This document shows, one piece after another, positions 10,180-18,739 of a DNA stretch of 64,000 nt. The stretch is from positions 1 to 64,000 of the forward strand of contig NZ_CP154857.1 of the NCBI RefSeq assembly GCF_039614715.1. Direction: 5' to 3'. Source of the stretch: Microbacterium sp. AZCO. Its GTDB lineage: Bacteria > Actinomycetota > Actinomycetes > Actinomycetales > Microbacteriaceae. A program made the translations under genes and the position numbers. The notes beneath the pieces are model-generated. The model saw only the letters and a list, made by a program, of their open reading frames with translations, was not told the DNA's origin and searched no databases. The stretch's first letter is position 1. Each line of letters opens with the position of its first letter.

Positions 10180-11505
10180 TTGTTCAGCGCAATCGCGCGG
10201 GTCTTCCGCACTCCCGACCTGCGGCGGAAGATCGCATTCACTCTGGCGATCATCGCCATCTACCGACTCGGCGCGCACGTCCCCGCCCCGTTCGTGGACT
10301 TCCCGAACGTCCAGGAGTGCCTGCGCCAGCAGAGCGCGGGCACCGAGGGCCTGCTCTCGCTCGTCAACCTCTTCTCCGGCGGTGCACTGCTGCAGCTGTC
10401 GATCTTCGCCCTCGGCGTCATGCCGTACATCACGGCGACGATCATCGTGCAGCTCCTGCGCGTCGTCATCCCGCACTTCGAGACCCTCTACAAGGAGGGC
10501 CAGGCGGGCCAGGCCAGGCTCACGCAGTACACCCGTTACCTGACGATCGCGCTCGCGCTGCTGCAGTCGACGACGCTCGTGACGGTGGCCCGCAGCGGCC
10601 AGCTGTTCGGCACGACCGGCATCCCCGCCTGCGACCAGCTCCTCACCAACGACGTGTGGTGGGCGCAGCTGCTCATGATCATCACGATGACCGCCGGCAC
10701 CGGCCTCATCATGTGGTTCGCCGAGCTCGTCACTGAGCGCGGCATCGGCAACGGCATGTCGATCCTCATCTTCACTTCGATCGCGGCCTCGTTCCCCGCG
10801 GCGATGTGGGCGATCTGGCAGTCGAAGGGCTTCGAGGTCTTCCTCCTCGTGCTCGCCGTCGGCGTCGTCGTGGTCGGGCTCGTGGTGTTCGTCGAGCAGT
10901 CGCAGCGCCGCATCCCGGTGCAGTACGCCAAGCGCATGGTGGGCCGTCGCACGTACGGCGGAACCAACACGTACATCCCGATCAAGGTCAACATGGCCGG
11001 CGTCGTGCCCGTCATCTTCGCCTCGTCGCTGCTGTACATCCCCGCGCTCATCGCACAGTTCAACCAGCCCAAGGCCGGCGAGCAGGTGCCGCCGTGGGTC
11101 GCGTGGATCCAGCTCTACCTCGTGCGCGGCGACCACCCGCTGTACATGATCCTGTACTTCCTCCTCATCGTCGGCTTCACGTACTTCTACGTCGCGATCA
11201 CGTTCAACCCCGTCGAGGTCGCCGACAACATGAAGAAGTACGGCGGGTTCATCCCCGGCATCCGTGCGGGCCGTCCGACGGCGGAGTACCTCGACTACGT
11301 GCTCACGCGCATCACGCTGCCGGGTTCGATCTACCTCGGACTCATCGCGCTCCTGCCGCTCGTCGCCCTCGCGACGGTCGGCGCCAGCCAGAACTTCCCG
11401 TTCGGCGGCACGTCGATCCTCATCATGGTCGGCGTCGGACTCGAGACCGTGAAGCAGATCGACGCACAGCTTCAGCAGCGACACTACGAAGGGCTTCTGC
11501 GATGA
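10180..11505 (+). CDS. secY: Protein translocase subunit SecY
   Basis: A 441-residue integral membrane protein with ten predicted helices, the channel of the Sec translocon. It includes the GGALLQLSIFALGVMPYITA plug/helix region and the conserved MGRRTYGG-type cytosolic loop (RMVGRRTYGGTNTYIPIK). The TTG at 10180 is the start because CTGGAGG lies 8 bases upstream and it gives the standard beginning MFSAIARVFRTPDLRRKI. Its stop overlaps the adk start (ATGA). Confidence 0.97.
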   Translation: MFSAIARVFRTPDLRRKIAFTLAIIAIYRLGAHVPAPFVDFPNVQECLRQQSAGTEGLLSLVNLFSGGALLQLSIFALGVMPYITATIIVQLLRVVIPHFETLYKEGQAGQARLTQYTRYLTIALALLQSTTLVTVARSGQLFGTTGIPACDQLLTNDVWWAQLLMIITMTAGTGLIMWFAELVTERGIGNGMSILIFTSIAASFPAAMWAIWQSKGFEVFLLVLAVGVVVVGLVVFVEQSQRRIPVQYAKRMVGRRTYGGTNTYIPIKVNMAGVVPVIFASSLLYIPALIAQFNQPKAGEQVPPWVAWIQLYLVRGDHPLYMILYFLLIVGFTYFYVAITFNPVEVADNMKKYGGFIPGIRAGRPTAEYLDYVLTRITLPGSIYLGLIALLPLVALATVGASQNFPFGGTSILIMVGVGLETVKQIDAQLQQRHYEGLLR

Positions 11506-12107
11506 CCGTACGTCCCGTCCGCCTCCTGATCGTCGGTCCCCAGGGTTCCGGAAAGGGCACCCAGGGAGTCCGCATCGCGGAGACGTTCGGCATCCCGGTC
11601 GTCTCGACCGGTGACGTGTTCCGGGCCAACGTGGCCGAGGGCACCGAGCTCGGTGTCCAGGTCAAGAGCATCATCGACGCGGGTCAGCTCGTCCCCGACG
11701 AGCTGACCAGTGCGGTCGTCCGCGACCGGCTGTCGCAGCCCGACGCGGAGGACGGCTTCCTCCTCGACGGCTACCCTCGCAACCTCGCCCAGGTCATGCA
11801 CCTCGACGAGTTCCTCGAGGGTCGCGACGAGGCGCTCGACGCCGTCATCGTGCTGTCGGTGCCGCGCGAGGAGAGCATCGCCCGCATCGCGAAGCGCGCC
11901 CACGAGCAGGGCCGGTCGGACGACACCGACGAGGTGATCGCGGCTCGGCTGTCGATCTACGAGACCGAGACGGCGCCGATCCTCGGCGTCTACGGCACGC
12001 GCGGCATCGTCGACGAGGTCGACGGCGTCGGCTCGCTGGACGAGATCACGGCGCGCATCATCGCCGCTCTCGAGGCGCGCGGACTCGCCCGTCCGGCCGC
12101 CGCCTGA
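11502..12107 (+). CDS. adk: Adenylate kinase, short-LID type
   Basis: Adenylate kinase balances ATP, ADP and AMP. The P-loop GPQGSGKGT lies at residues 12-20, the AMP-binding STGDVFRA near 36 and DGYPRN near 88. The LID is the short actinobacterial form (HEQGRSDDTDEV) without the zinc-binding insertion. The protein has 201 residues. It overlaps secY by 4 bp and is followed 1 bp later by map, the classic secY-adk-map operon. Confidence 0.96.
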   Translation: MTVRPVRLLIVGPQGSGKGTQGVRIAETFGIPVVSTGDVFRANVAEGTELGVQVKSIIDAGQLVPDELTSAVVRDRLSQPDAEDGFLLDGYPRNLAQVMHLDEFLEGRDEALDAVIVLSVPREESIARIAKRAHEQGRSDDTDEVIAARLSIYETETAPILGVYGTRGIVDEVDGVGSLDEITARIIAALEARGLARPAAA

Positions 12108-12108
12108 C

Positions 12109-12945
12109 GTGGTCGCACTGCGCCGCTCGATCTACAAGTCGCCCGCCCAGCTGCGGTCGATGGTCGAACCGGGACTCATCACGGCAGCGGCCCTCGACGC
12201 CGTCCGGGCGCTGATCGCCCCCGGCGTGACGACGGAGGAACTGGATGCCGCGGCATCCCGTGTCATCACCGGCCGGGGCGCGCGCTCGAACTTCCAGCTC
12301 GTCCGCGGCTACCGCCACACCATCTGCGCCTCGGTCAACGAGCAGGTCGTGCACGGCATCCCGTCCGCCCGCGCCCTCGAGCCGGGCGACATCGTCTCGA
12401 TCGACGCGGGTGCGGAGTACAAGGGCTGGAACGGGGACTCGGCCTTCACGGTCGTCGTCCCCGACCCGTCGCGTCCTGACCTCGTCGCCGAGCGCGAAGA
12501 GCTCTCGCGCGTGACCGAGGGCTCGCTCTGGGCCGGCATCGCCGCGCTCGCGTCGGCACGCCACCTCGCCGAGATCGGGGCGGCGATCCAGGCGCACATC
12601 GACGCGTCCGGGCACGGGTACGGCATCCTGCGCGACTACGTCGGGCACGGCATCGGCCGCAAGATGCACGAGTCGCCGTCCGTCTTCAACTACCGCGTGT
12701 CCGACCCGGGTCCCGAGATCCGGCCGGGCCTCGCCGTGGCCATCGAGCCCATGGTCGTCATCGGCGACCAGGCGACGACGGTCGAGGAGGACGGCTGGAC
12801 CGTCTCCACCGTCGACGGAACGGCCGGCTCACACTGGGAACATAGCGTCGCCGTGCACGATGGCGGTATCTGGGTGCTCACCGCGCCCGACGGCGGGAAG
12901 GCGGGTCTCGCGTCATTCGGCGTGACGCCCGTGCCCGTGGCATAA
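12109..12945 (+). CDS. map: Type I methionine aminopeptidase
   Basis: The enzyme removes initiator methionine. All metal and catalytic residues are visible: His82 (VHGIP), Asp99, Asp110, His180 (GHGIG), Glu213 (AIEPM) and Glu244 (HWEHS). The protein has 278 residues from GTG 12109. In many actinobacteria infA follows map; here infA is 2.1 kb away, separated by two accessory genes. Confidence 0.96.
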   Translation: MVALRRSIYKSPAQLRSMVEPGLITAAALDAVRALIAPGVTTEELDAAASRVITGRGARSNFQLVRGYRHTICASVNEQVVHGIPSARALEPGDIVSIDAGAEYKGWNGDSAFTVVVPDPSRPDLVAEREELSRVTEGSLWAGIAALASARHLAEIGAAIQAHIDASGHGYGILRDYVGHGIGRKMHESPSVFNYRVSDPGPEIRPGLAVAIEPMVVIGDQATTVEEDGWTVSTVDGTAGSHWEHSVAVHDGGIWVLTAPDGGKAGLASFGVTPVPVA

Positions 12946-12955
12946 GAGGGGAAGC

Positions 12956-13636
12956 ATGGCTCAGCAGCAGCGCAAGGTCAACTGGTTCGCGATCTGGATC
13001 AGTGTCGGCGTCGTCGTCGCGCTCGTCGTCGTCGCGGGACTAGTGATCTGGATGAACCAGTCCGCGACCGCGCCGGGCGAGCCGCCCAAGGCGTCGAACA
13101 TCAACTCCGAGACCGGCGCGATCATCGTCGGCGACGGGTCGAACACCCTCGACACCTACATCGACTTCATGTGCCCGATCTGCAACCAGTTCGAGCAGGC
13201 GTACGGCGAGACGATCGACGGCCTCGTGACCGACGGCTCGATCACGCTCAACATCCACCCGATCTCGATCCTCGACCGGTCGTCGCAGGGCACGCAGTAC
13301 TCGACACGCGCCGCCAACGCCGCGTACTGCGTCGCCGTCTCGGATGAGAAGGCCGTGCAGCCGTTCGTCAAGGCGATGTACGCGAATCAGCCCGAGGAGG
13401 GCTCGACGGGTCTCACGGATCAGCAGATCCTCGACATCGCGAAGGGCGTCGGCGTCACCGACATCGACTCCTGCGTGACGGGTCAGACCTACTCGAAGTA
13501 CGTCACCGCCATGACCGAGAAGACCCCCGTGAAGCCGGGCGCCTCCGGCATCGGCACGCCGACGGTGCTCCTGAACGGCGAGTTCGTGACCCTCTCGGGC
13601 GACCCGCAGGCCGACATCGTCGACAATCTGCAGTAG
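12956..13636 (+). CDS. Membrane-anchored DsbA-like thiol-disulfide protein
   Basis: The protein has 226 residues. A short basic N-terminus is followed by one membrane helix (about 10-33), then an extracytoplasmic thioredoxin-fold domain of the DsbA/DSBA_4 type. The redox motif CPIC is at 73-76 and the cis-proline at Thr201-Pro202 (GTPTVLLNG). Two further cysteines (125, 173) may form a structural disulfide. A role in oxidising or isomerising exported proteins is inferred from the family. It starts 10 bp after map with GAGGGGAAGC upstream, so it may be cotranscribed with map. Confidence 0.9.
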   Translation: MAQQQRKVNWFAIWISVGVVVALVVVAGLVIWMNQSATAPGEPPKASNINSETGAIIVGDGSNTLDTYIDFMCPICNQFEQAYGETIDGLVTDGSITLNIHPISILDRSSQGTQYSTRAANAAYCVAVSDEKAVQPFVKAMYANQPEEGSTGLTDQQILDIAKGVGVTDIDSCVTGQTYSKYVTAMTEKTPVKPGASGIGTPTVLLNGEFVTLSGDPQADIVDNLQ

Positions 13637-13645
13637 CCGCTTTCT

Positions 13646-13727
13646 CGCGAACCCACACTCCGCTCTCGAGCCCACACGCCGCGTCCGCACGCGGAGTGTG
13701 GGCTCGGCGAGCGAGTGTGGGTTCGCG
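13646..13727. repeat. Palindromic repeat, copy 1 (left of the AbiEi-like gene)
   Basis: An 82-bp nested palindrome. The outer arms are CGCGAACCCACACTC (13646-13660) and GAGTGTGGGTTCGCG (13713-13727). The inner arms are CGAGCCCACAC (13667-13677) and GTGTGGGCTCG (13696-13706). The tip is CGCGT/ACGCG around CCGC (13680-13693). It is in the same orientation as copy 2 at 14842-14919, with the accessory gene between them. Confidence 0.85.
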
Positions 13728-13838
13728 CTTTGCTCGGTGGGTGCGACCTCTCCTGCACAGGAGGGGCAGCGGCTCGGCGATTGCACCACCATGCGCTGAG
13801 CGCGGCAGACAGAGGCGAGGCGCGGCCAGCATCGGGGG

Positions 13839-14888
13839 ATGAAGGTAGGAGAGGTGAGGACGCAGCTGCGGCCGCGCGCCGAGCTCGTCCGCGACGGGCT
13901 CACCAGTCGTCAGATCACGCGCGCGATCTCGTCGGGCAGACTGCGCCGCGTCGATCACGGCTGGTACGTCGAGCAGAGGGAATGGGATGCCGCATTCTCG
14001 GAGGGGCGTCATCTCTTTCGAGTCGTCGCGGCGCACGAACGGCAACGCGATACGGATGCCGTCTTCATACTCGTCTCAGCGGCCGTGATGCACGAGCTGC
14101 CGCTGTATCTCCTCGAGCCACGGCGCGTGCACATCGGTGGCTCGCATACGAACGGGCGCGTGCAGAAGAACGCCCCGACGCTCGCACGTCACGAAGTGGC
14201 CGTGCACGAAGACGACGTGGTGGTGATCGATGGCATCCGCTGCACGGGTCTGGCCCGGACGGTCGCCGATCTCATCCGCAGCGCCTCCATCGAGGCAGGC
14301 CTCGCGGCGATGGATGCTGCGCTCCGGCGGATCGCGTGGAACGAGAATCGGCACTCCTACGACATCGACGCTGCTGAGGCCTTCCGCTCCGACGTTGCGG
14401 CGCGGCTTCCTCGGGGCGGACGCGGCGTGCGCCTCGCACGTCGAGTCTGTGAACTGGGTGACGGGCGAGCCCAGCTTCCCGGCGAGAGCGTCAGCCGCCT
14501 GCGCCTGCTCGCGATCGGCTTCGCCTCGCCGCAGCTGCAGGTCCCCGTGCCGGCGCCTCACGGAGGCGACTACTACGTGGACTTCGGCTTGGACGATGCG
14601 AACGCGTGGGGAGAGTTCGATGGCGCGGGCAAGTACGTCGATCCCGAGCTTCGCGGAGCGGGCGTCGACATCGAGGACACCGTCCTCGCCGAGAAGATGC
14701 GGGAGGACTGGATACGGGGCACGACCCAGCGCCCGGTCGTGCGCTGGGGGAGTGCGCACATTCGCACGGCCGGCGCCCTCGCCGAGCGCCTCGCGAGCTT
14801 TCACGTCTTCCCCGGGCCGCGCGGTCTGGCCGTTGGCTTCTCGAACCCACACTCCAGTCCCGAGCCCACATCAAGCGTGCGTCCGTAG
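13839..14888 (+). CDS. AbiEi-like/DUF559 nuclease-fold protein, solitary
   Basis: The protein has 349 residues. The N-terminal 45 residues resemble the winged-helix AbiEi antitoxin domain (DGLTSRQITRAISSGRLRRV then GWYV). The middle resembles the AbiEi-like transcriptional regulator core. The C-terminal part (about 212-325) matches the DUF559/Vsr-like endonuclease fold, with Glu216, Asp248 and the E259-x-DG...K265 motif. No AbiEii nucleotidyltransferase toxin gene lies beside it, so it is not a complete AbiE system. The last 20 or so residues and the TAG stop are encoded inside repeat copy 2. GGGGG precedes the ATG. The function is unknown; a DNA-binding or nuclease role is inferred. Confidence 0.75.
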   Translation: MKVGEVRTQLRPRAELVRDGLTSRQITRAISSGRLRRVDHGWYVEQREWDAAFSEGRHLFRVVAAHERQRDTDAVFILVSAAVMHELPLYLLEPRRVHIGGSHTNGRVQKNAPTLARHEVAVHEDDVVVIDGIRCTGLARTVADLIRSASIEAGLAAMDAALRRIAWNENRHSYDIDAAEAFRSDVAARLPRGGRGVRLARRVCELGDGRAQLPGESVSRLRLLAIGFASPQLQVPVPAPHGGDYYVDFGLDDANAWGEFDGAGKYVDPELRGAGVDIEDTVLAEKMREDWIRGTTQRPVVRWGSAHIRTAGALAERLASFHVFPGPRGLAVGFSNPHSSPEPTSSVRP

Positions 14889-14919
14889 GCTGTGGGATCG
14901 ACCAGCGAGTGTGGGTTCG
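14842..14919. repeat. Palindromic repeat, copy 2 (contains the AbiEi-like gene stop codon)
   Basis: The outer arms CGAACCCACACTC (14842-14854) and GAGTGTGGGTTCG (14907-14919) are perfect. The inner arms CGAGCCCACA (14861-14870) and TGTGGG-TCG (about 14891-14900) are imperfect. The left arm and the AGCGAGTGTGGGTTCG right arm align directly with copy 1. The stop codon at 14886-14888 lies near the centre of the element. Confidence 0.8.
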
Positions 14920-14954
14920 GGCGCAGGTGACGCGGTGGGCGCGGCGGCGCCAGG

Positions 14955-14983
14955 TTGCCGAGGCATCCAATATCACGTATGCT
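14955..14983 (+). promoter_or_regulatory. Promoter of the infA-rpoA operon
   Basis: TTGCCG (14955-14960) and TATGCT (14978-14983) are separated by 17 bp. A start near 14990 would give a leader of about 90 nt before infA. Confidence 0.65.
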
Positions 14984-15079
14984 TGATCTTTGGTGCGTTG
15001 CGCCCTTGTTGGCGTGTCTCGGCACCGAAACCCCATCCACCGCAGATCGATCGGTCTGCAATACAGCGATAGCGAGCGT

Positions 15080-15301
15080 ATGGCGAAGAAAGACGGCGTC
15101 ATCGAGATCGAAGGCGTGATCACCGAGGCGCTGCCCAATGCGATGTTCCGCGTGGAACTGAGCAACGGGCACAAGGTCCTCGCCACGATCTCAGGCAAGA
15201 TGCGGCAGAACTACATCCGCATCATCCCGGAAGACCGCGTGGTCGTGGAGCTCAGCCCCTACGACCTCACCCGCGGGCGCATCGTCTACCGCTACCGCTA
15301 G
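15080..15301 (+). CDS. infA: Translation initiation factor IF-1
   Basis: A 73-residue OB-fold protein ([31 protein letters not shown] in sequence order, split in family blocks). It occupies the 30S A site during initiation. The length and the [10 protein letters not shown] block are standard. It heads the operon that runs on to rplQ. Confidence 0.97.
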   Translation: MAKKDGVIEIEGVITEALPNAMFRVELSNGHKVLATISGKMRQNYIRIIPEDRVVVELSPYDLTRGRIVYRYR

Positions 15302-15376
15302 ACCGGTCGAGAAGTAACACCCCGCACGGGTCCGGAAGGACGCGTGCGCCCGGTGAAGACAGCGAAACAGGAAATC

Positions 15377-15493
15377 ATGAAGGTCAACCCCTCCGTCAAG
15401 CCCATCTGCGACCACTGCAAGGTCATCCGCCGCCACGGCCGCGTCATGGTGATCTGCAAGAGCAACCCGCGTCACAAGCAGCGCCAGGGCTGA
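15377..15493 (+). CDS. rpmJ: 50S ribosomal protein L36, zinc-ribbon form
   Basis: A 38-residue protein starting [17 protein letters not shown]. Cys11, Cys14, Cys27 and His33 form the zinc site, so this is the zinc-containing form. It lies 75 bp after infA; GGAAATC precedes the ATG. Confidence 0.97.
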   Translation: MKVNPSVKPICDHCKVIRRHGRVMVICKSNPRHKQRQG

Positions 15494-15512
15494 GCTCGCC
15501 GAAGCCTGACAT

Positions 15513-15538
15513 CGACGGGATGCCGCGGCATCCCGTCG
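15513..15538. terminator. Perfect 26-bp palindrome after rpmJ
   Basis: CGACGGGATGCCG (15513-15525) is followed directly by its complement CGGCATCCCGTCG (15526-15538). The position just after rpmJ suggests partial termination or mRNA 3'-end stabilisation between rpmJ and rpsM. No T-run follows. Confidence 0.55.
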
Positions 15539-15580
15539 CCTCAGAACTCACAACTCAATACGAATAGGCAGGATCAGATC

Positions 15581-15622
15581 CTCGCCTTCGACCCCTCGAC
15601 AAGCTCGGGGACCGAAGGCGAG
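15581..15622. repeat. Extragenic palindromic repeat with CTCGACAAGCTCGGGG core
   Basis: CTCGCCTTCG (15581-15590) pairs with CGAAGGCGAG (15613-15622) around a CCCTCGACAAGCTCGGGG core. An outer GCAGGATC (15568-15575)/GATCCTGC (15653-15660) pair encloses it. The core recurs at 315-332 and 16508-16553. Confidence 0.65.
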
Positions 15623-15692
15623 GGGACACCTCGGGGCGGAGGCCCGGGCACCGATCCTGCTCCACACCTCCACCTACTCCCAGGAGAACCGC

Positions 15693-16067
15693 ATGGCACG
15701 TCTTGCCGGCGTTGACATCCCGCGCGACAAGCGCGTGGTGATCGCCCTCACGTACATCTACGGCGTGGGCCGTACCCGCTCGAACGAGATCCTCAAGGCG
15801 ACGGAGATCGACGAGAACATCCGCGTCAAGGACCTCAGCGACGACCAGCTCGTCGCGCTCCGCGACTACATCGAAGGCAACTACAAGGTCGAGGGTGATC
15901 TCCGCCGCGAGGTCGCCGCCGACATCCGCCGCAAGGTCGAGATCGGCTCCTACGAGGGCCTGCGTCACCGCCGCGGCCTCCCGGTGCGCGGTCAGCGCAC
16001 GAAGACGAACGCGCGTACCCGCAAGGGCCCGAAGCGCACCGTCGCCGGCAAGAAGAAGGCGCGCTAA
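15693..16067 (+). CDS. rpsM: 30S ribosomal protein S13
   Basis: A 124-residue S13 starting [21 protein letters not shown] in conserved blocks. The helix-hairpin-helix and the C-terminal [14 protein letters not shown] are present. S13 makes the intersubunit bridge and contacts P-site tRNA. An AGGAG site lies before the ATG. It follows a 199-bp palindrome-rich spacer after rpmJ. Confidence 0.97.
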   Translation: MARLAGVDIPRDKRVVIALTYIYGVGRTRSNEILKATEIDENIRVKDLSDDQLVALRDYIEGNYKVEGDLRREVAADIRRKVEIGSYEGLRHRRGLPVRGQRTKTNARTRKGPKRTVAGKKKAR

Positions 16068-16100
16068 GGCGCGGCCCCCAGGGTTTAGGAGAGCAAAGCA

Positions 16101-16499
16101 ATGGCACAGGCCAAGACCGCTGCGCGCAAGCCGCGCCGCAAGGAGAAGAAGAACATCGCGCTGGGCCAGGCCCACATCAAGTCGACGTTCAACAACACGA
16201 TCGTCTCGATCACCGACCCCTCGGGCGCTGTCATCAGCTGGGCCTCGTCGGGTGGCGTGGGCTTCAAGGGCTCGCGCAAGTCGACGCCGTACGCGGCCGG
16301 CATGGCCGCGGAGTCCGCTGCCCGCCAGGCGCAGGAGCACGGCGTCAAGAAGGTCGACGTCTTCGTGAAGGGCCCGGGCTCGGGTCGCGAGACCGCGATC
16401 CGCTCGCTGCAGGCCGCCGGCCTCGAGGTCGGCTCGATCCAGGACGTGACGCCGCAGGCCCACAACGGCTGCCGTCCGCCGAAGCGCCGCCGCGTCTGA
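16101..16499 (+). CDS. rpsK: 30S ribosomal protein S11
   Basis: A 132-residue S11 with the [20 protein letters not shown] block and the C-terminal [18 protein letters not shown]. It forms the platform near E-site mRNA. TTTAGGAGAGC precedes the ATG, 33 bp after rpsM. rpsD, which often follows rpsK, is not present here. Confidence 0.97.
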   Translation: MAQAKTAARKPRRKEKKNIALGQAHIKSTFNNTIVSITDPSGAVISWASSGGVGFKGSRKSTPYAAGMAAESAARQAQEHGVKKVDVFVKGPGSGRETAIRSLQAAGLEVGSIQDVTPQAHNGCRPPKRRRV

Positions 16500-16507
16500 C
16501 ATCTCCG

Positions 16508-16553
16508 GCCCTTCGACAGGCTCAGGGACCGCTTCCCGAGCCTGTCGAAGGGC
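16508..16553. repeat. Perfect 16-bp inverted repeat between rpsK and rpoA
   Basis: GCCCTTCGACAGGCTC (16508-16523) and GAGCCTGTCGAAGGGC (16538-16553) pair perfectly. The 14-nt loop AGGGACCGCTTCCC has its own GGGA/TCCC pairing. A related half, CCGAGCTTGTCGAAG, lies at 16581-16595. The element looks like a family member of the palindromes at 315-332 and 15581-15622; it may also attenuate read-through into rpoA. Confidence 0.75.
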
Positions 16554-16567
16554 TAGCGCACGTTTCC

Positions 16568-16607
16568 GGATGCCTGATCGCCGAGCTTGTCGAAGCGCGA
16601 GGCATCC
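16568..16607. repeat. GGATGCCT/AGGCATCC hairpin before rpoA
   Basis: GGATGCCT (16568-16575) pairs with AGGCATCC (16600-16607). The loop contains another partial copy of the TTGTCGAAG palindrome. Together with 16508-16553 it fills most of the 179-bp rpsK-rpoA spacer. A CACGTG-containing direct repeat (GCACGTG at 16637 and 16654) follows. Confidence 0.5.
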
Positions 16608-16678
16608 CCTGACAAAAACTCAACACTCCACTCACCGCACGTGTCATATAGCGGGCACGTGATCGAAAGGAACACATA

Positions 16679-17668
16679 GTGCTCATCGCACAGCGTCCCA
16701 CCCTGACCGAGGAGAAGATCGGGGAGTTCCGCAGCCGTTTCGTCATCGAGCCGCTGGAGCCCGGCTTCGGCTACACGATCGGCAACGCGCTGCGTCGCAG
16801 CCTCCTCTCGTCGATCCCCGGTGCGGCCGTCACGTCGATCCGCATCGACGGCGTCCTCCACGAGTTCAGCACCATTCCCGGTGTCAAGGAGGATGTCACC
16901 GAGATCATCCTCAACATCAAGCAGCTCGTCGTCTCGTCGGAGCGTGACGAGCCCATCACGGCCTACCTTCGCAAGACGGGTGCCGGCGAGGTCACGGCGG
17001 CCGACATCTCCGCCCCCGCGGGCGTCGAGGTGCACAACCCCGACCTCGTCATCGCGACGCTGAACGACACCGCCAAGTTCGAGCTCGAGCTCACCATCGA
17101 GCGCGGCCGCGGCTACGTCTCGGCGACGCAGAACCGCAACGAGTACGCCGAGGCCGGGCAGATCCCGGTCGACTCGATCTACTCGCCCGTGCTGAAGGTC
17201 TCGTACCGCGTCGACGCGACGCGTGCCGGCGAGCGCACCGACTTCGACAAGCTCGTCCTGGACGTCGAGTCGAAGCCCTCGATCGCCCCCCGCGACGCCG
17301 TCGCCTCGGCCGGTCGCACCCTCACGGAGCTCTTCGGCCTCGCCCGCGAGCTCAACGTCGAGGCCGAGGGCATCGAGATCGGCCCCGCGCCGGTCGAGAC
17401 TGTCCTGTCGAACGAGCTCTCGATGCCCATCGAGGACCTCGACCTGTCGGTCCGCTCGTACAACTGCCTCAAGCGCGAGGGCATCAACACGGTGTCCGAG
17501 CTCGTCGCCCTCTCGGAGACGCAGCTCATGAACATCCGCAACTTCGGTCAGAAGTCGGTCGACGAGGTCCGCGACAAGCTCGTCTCGCTCGGCCTGTCGC
17601 TCAAGGACTCGGTTCCCGGGTTCGACGGCGCGCACTTCTACGGCGGCTACGACGACGAGACCATCTGA
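16679..17668 (+). CDS. rpoA: RNA polymerase alpha subunit
   Basis: The protein has 329 residues. The N-terminal dimerisation domain (1-230) includes [21 protein letters not shown] linker and the C-terminal DNA-contacting domain (about 245-310) follow, the latter with [19 protein letters not shown] and [13 protein letters not shown]. It starts at GTG 16679 with GAAAGGAAC upstream. Confidence 0.97.
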   Translation: MLIAQRPTLTEEKIGEFRSRFVIEPLEPGFGYTIGNALRRSLLSSIPGAAVTSIRIDGVLHEFSTIPGVKEDVTEIILNIKQLVVSSERDEPITAYLRKTGAGEVTAADISAPAGVEVHNPDLVIATLNDTAKFELELTIERGRGYVSATQNRNEYAEAGQIPVDSIYSPVLKVSYRVDATRAGERTDFDKLVLDVESKPSIAPRDAVASAGRTLTELFGLARELNVEAEGIEIGPAPVETVLSNELSMPIEDLDLSVRSYNCLKREGINTVSELVALSETQLMNIRNFGQKSVDEVRDKLVSLGLSLKDSVPGFDGAHFYGGYDDETI

Positions 17669-17670
17669 TC

Positions 17671-17711
17671 GGATGCCGATGACCCGGCGGTGACGCCGGG
17701 TCGACGCATCC
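17671..17711. other. Hairpin between rpoA and rplQ
   Basis: GACCCGGCG (17681-17689) pairs with CGCCGGGTC (17694-17702) over a GTGA loop. An outer GGATGC (17671-17676) pairs with GCATCC (17706-17711). It may stabilise or attenuate the rpoA message; rplQ probably remains cotranscribed. Confidence 0.5.
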
Positions 17712-17744
17712 ACCAGACCGACTTTTCACACTGGAGTAACTGAT

Positions 17745-18353
17745 ATGCCCAAGCCCACGAAGGGTCCCCGCCTCGGAGGCGGCCCCGCCCACGAGCGCCT
17801 GCTGCTTGCGAACCTCGCCGCGGCCCTCTTCACGCACAAGTCGATCCAGACGACCGAGACCAAGGCCAAGCGCCTGCGTCCGCTCGCCGAGCGCCTCATC
17901 ACGTTCGCGAAGCGCGGCGACCTGCACGCGCGCCGTCGTGTGCTGTCGGTCATCGGTGACAAGGAAGTCGTGCACGTCCTCTTCACCGAGATCGCGCCGC
18001 TCGTCGCCGACCGTGAGGGCGGCTACACGCGCATCACCAAGATCGGCAACCGCAAGGGCGACAACGCCCCCATGGCCGTCATCGAGCTCGTCCTCGAGCC
18101 CGTGACGCCGAAGGCGAAGTCGGCCAAGAAGTCGGCTCCGGCCGTCGTTCCGGCCGCCGCTGCTGCCGACGAGGCCGCTGAGGACGAGGCCACCGAGGCC
18201 GTCGCCGAGAACGACGAGTCGGCGGACGCCGCCGACGAGGTCGCCTCCGACAACGACGCCGCCGAGGGTGGCGCGGAGTCGCAGGAGGAGGGCGCTGCCG
18301 CTGAGGCCGCCGCCGAGGACGCCGTCGTCGAGGACGACAAGAAGTCCGAGTAA
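17745..18353 (+). CDS. rplQ: 50S ribosomal protein L17 with long acidic tail
   Basis: Residues 1-120 are canonical L17 ([20 protein letters not shown]). The remaining 80 or so residues are Ala/Glu/Asp-rich low complexity, giving 202 residues against about 120 in most bacteria. CTGGAG precedes the ATG. It is the last gene of the alpha operon, and a strong terminator follows at 18398. Confidence 0.96.
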   Translation: MPKPTKGPRLGGGPAHERLLLANLAAALFTHKSIQTTETKAKRLRPLAERLITFAKRGDLHARRRVLSVIGDKEVVHVLFTEIAPLVADREGGYTRITKIGNRKGDNAPMAVIELVLEPVTPKAKSAKKSAPAVVPAAAAADEAAEDEATEAVAENDESADAADEVASDNDAAEGGAESQEEGAAAEAAAEDAVVEDDKKSE

Positions 18354-18397
18354 CCCGAACACTCGGATCGCCGGGCCTTGCCCGGCACCCTTGCACC

Positions 18398-18442
18398 GCG
18401 AGACCCGCGGGCCCGTCTGGGCCCGCGGGTCTCGCTTCGTTT
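18398..18442 (+). terminator. Strong terminator of the rpoA-rplQ operon
   Basis: GCGAGACCCGCGGGCCC (18398-18414) and GGGCCCGCGGGTCTCGC (18419-18435) form a perfect 17-bp stem with a GTCT loop. TTCGTTTCC follows. Confidence 0.85.
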
Positions 18443-18600
18443 CCGGTGGTCCGGTCCGTCCCGACGTGTCCATAGCCCGTGCTCTCGCCGAGCGCCCCCG
18501 ATGTGCACAGGTCATGACGGGGGCTTTCGGCGACAGCACGGGCTCTGGATTCCTCGCATGACCGATCCCGCGCCGCCACGTCTGAGGTCGTCGGCGCGCA

Positions 18601-18684
18601 CGACACCCTAGGGTCTCGCCGGGGCCATAGGTTTCACGCGCGAACGTCGTGTGGTTTCGGCGACACCATAGGGTCTCGTCGAGG
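18601..18684. repeat. 24-bp near-identical direct repeat, exactly 60 bp apart
   Basis: The segments 18601-18624 and 18661-18684 match at 21 of 24 positions and share the cores CGACACC and TAGGGTCTCG. A third, shorter relative (CCATAGGTTTC) lies at 18625-18635. The origin is unknown. Confidence 0.6.
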
Positions 18685-18739
18685 GGCTGCGGCGCAGAGA
18701 GCGCGGGCCGGGGAAGCCGCGGACCGGGATGCAGGGGCC

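Noticed and set aside
13839..14888. Complete AbiE toxin-antitoxin system
   Set aside because: Only the AbiEi-like part is present, with no AbiEii nucleotidyltransferase gene beside it, and it carries a DUF559-like C-terminus.
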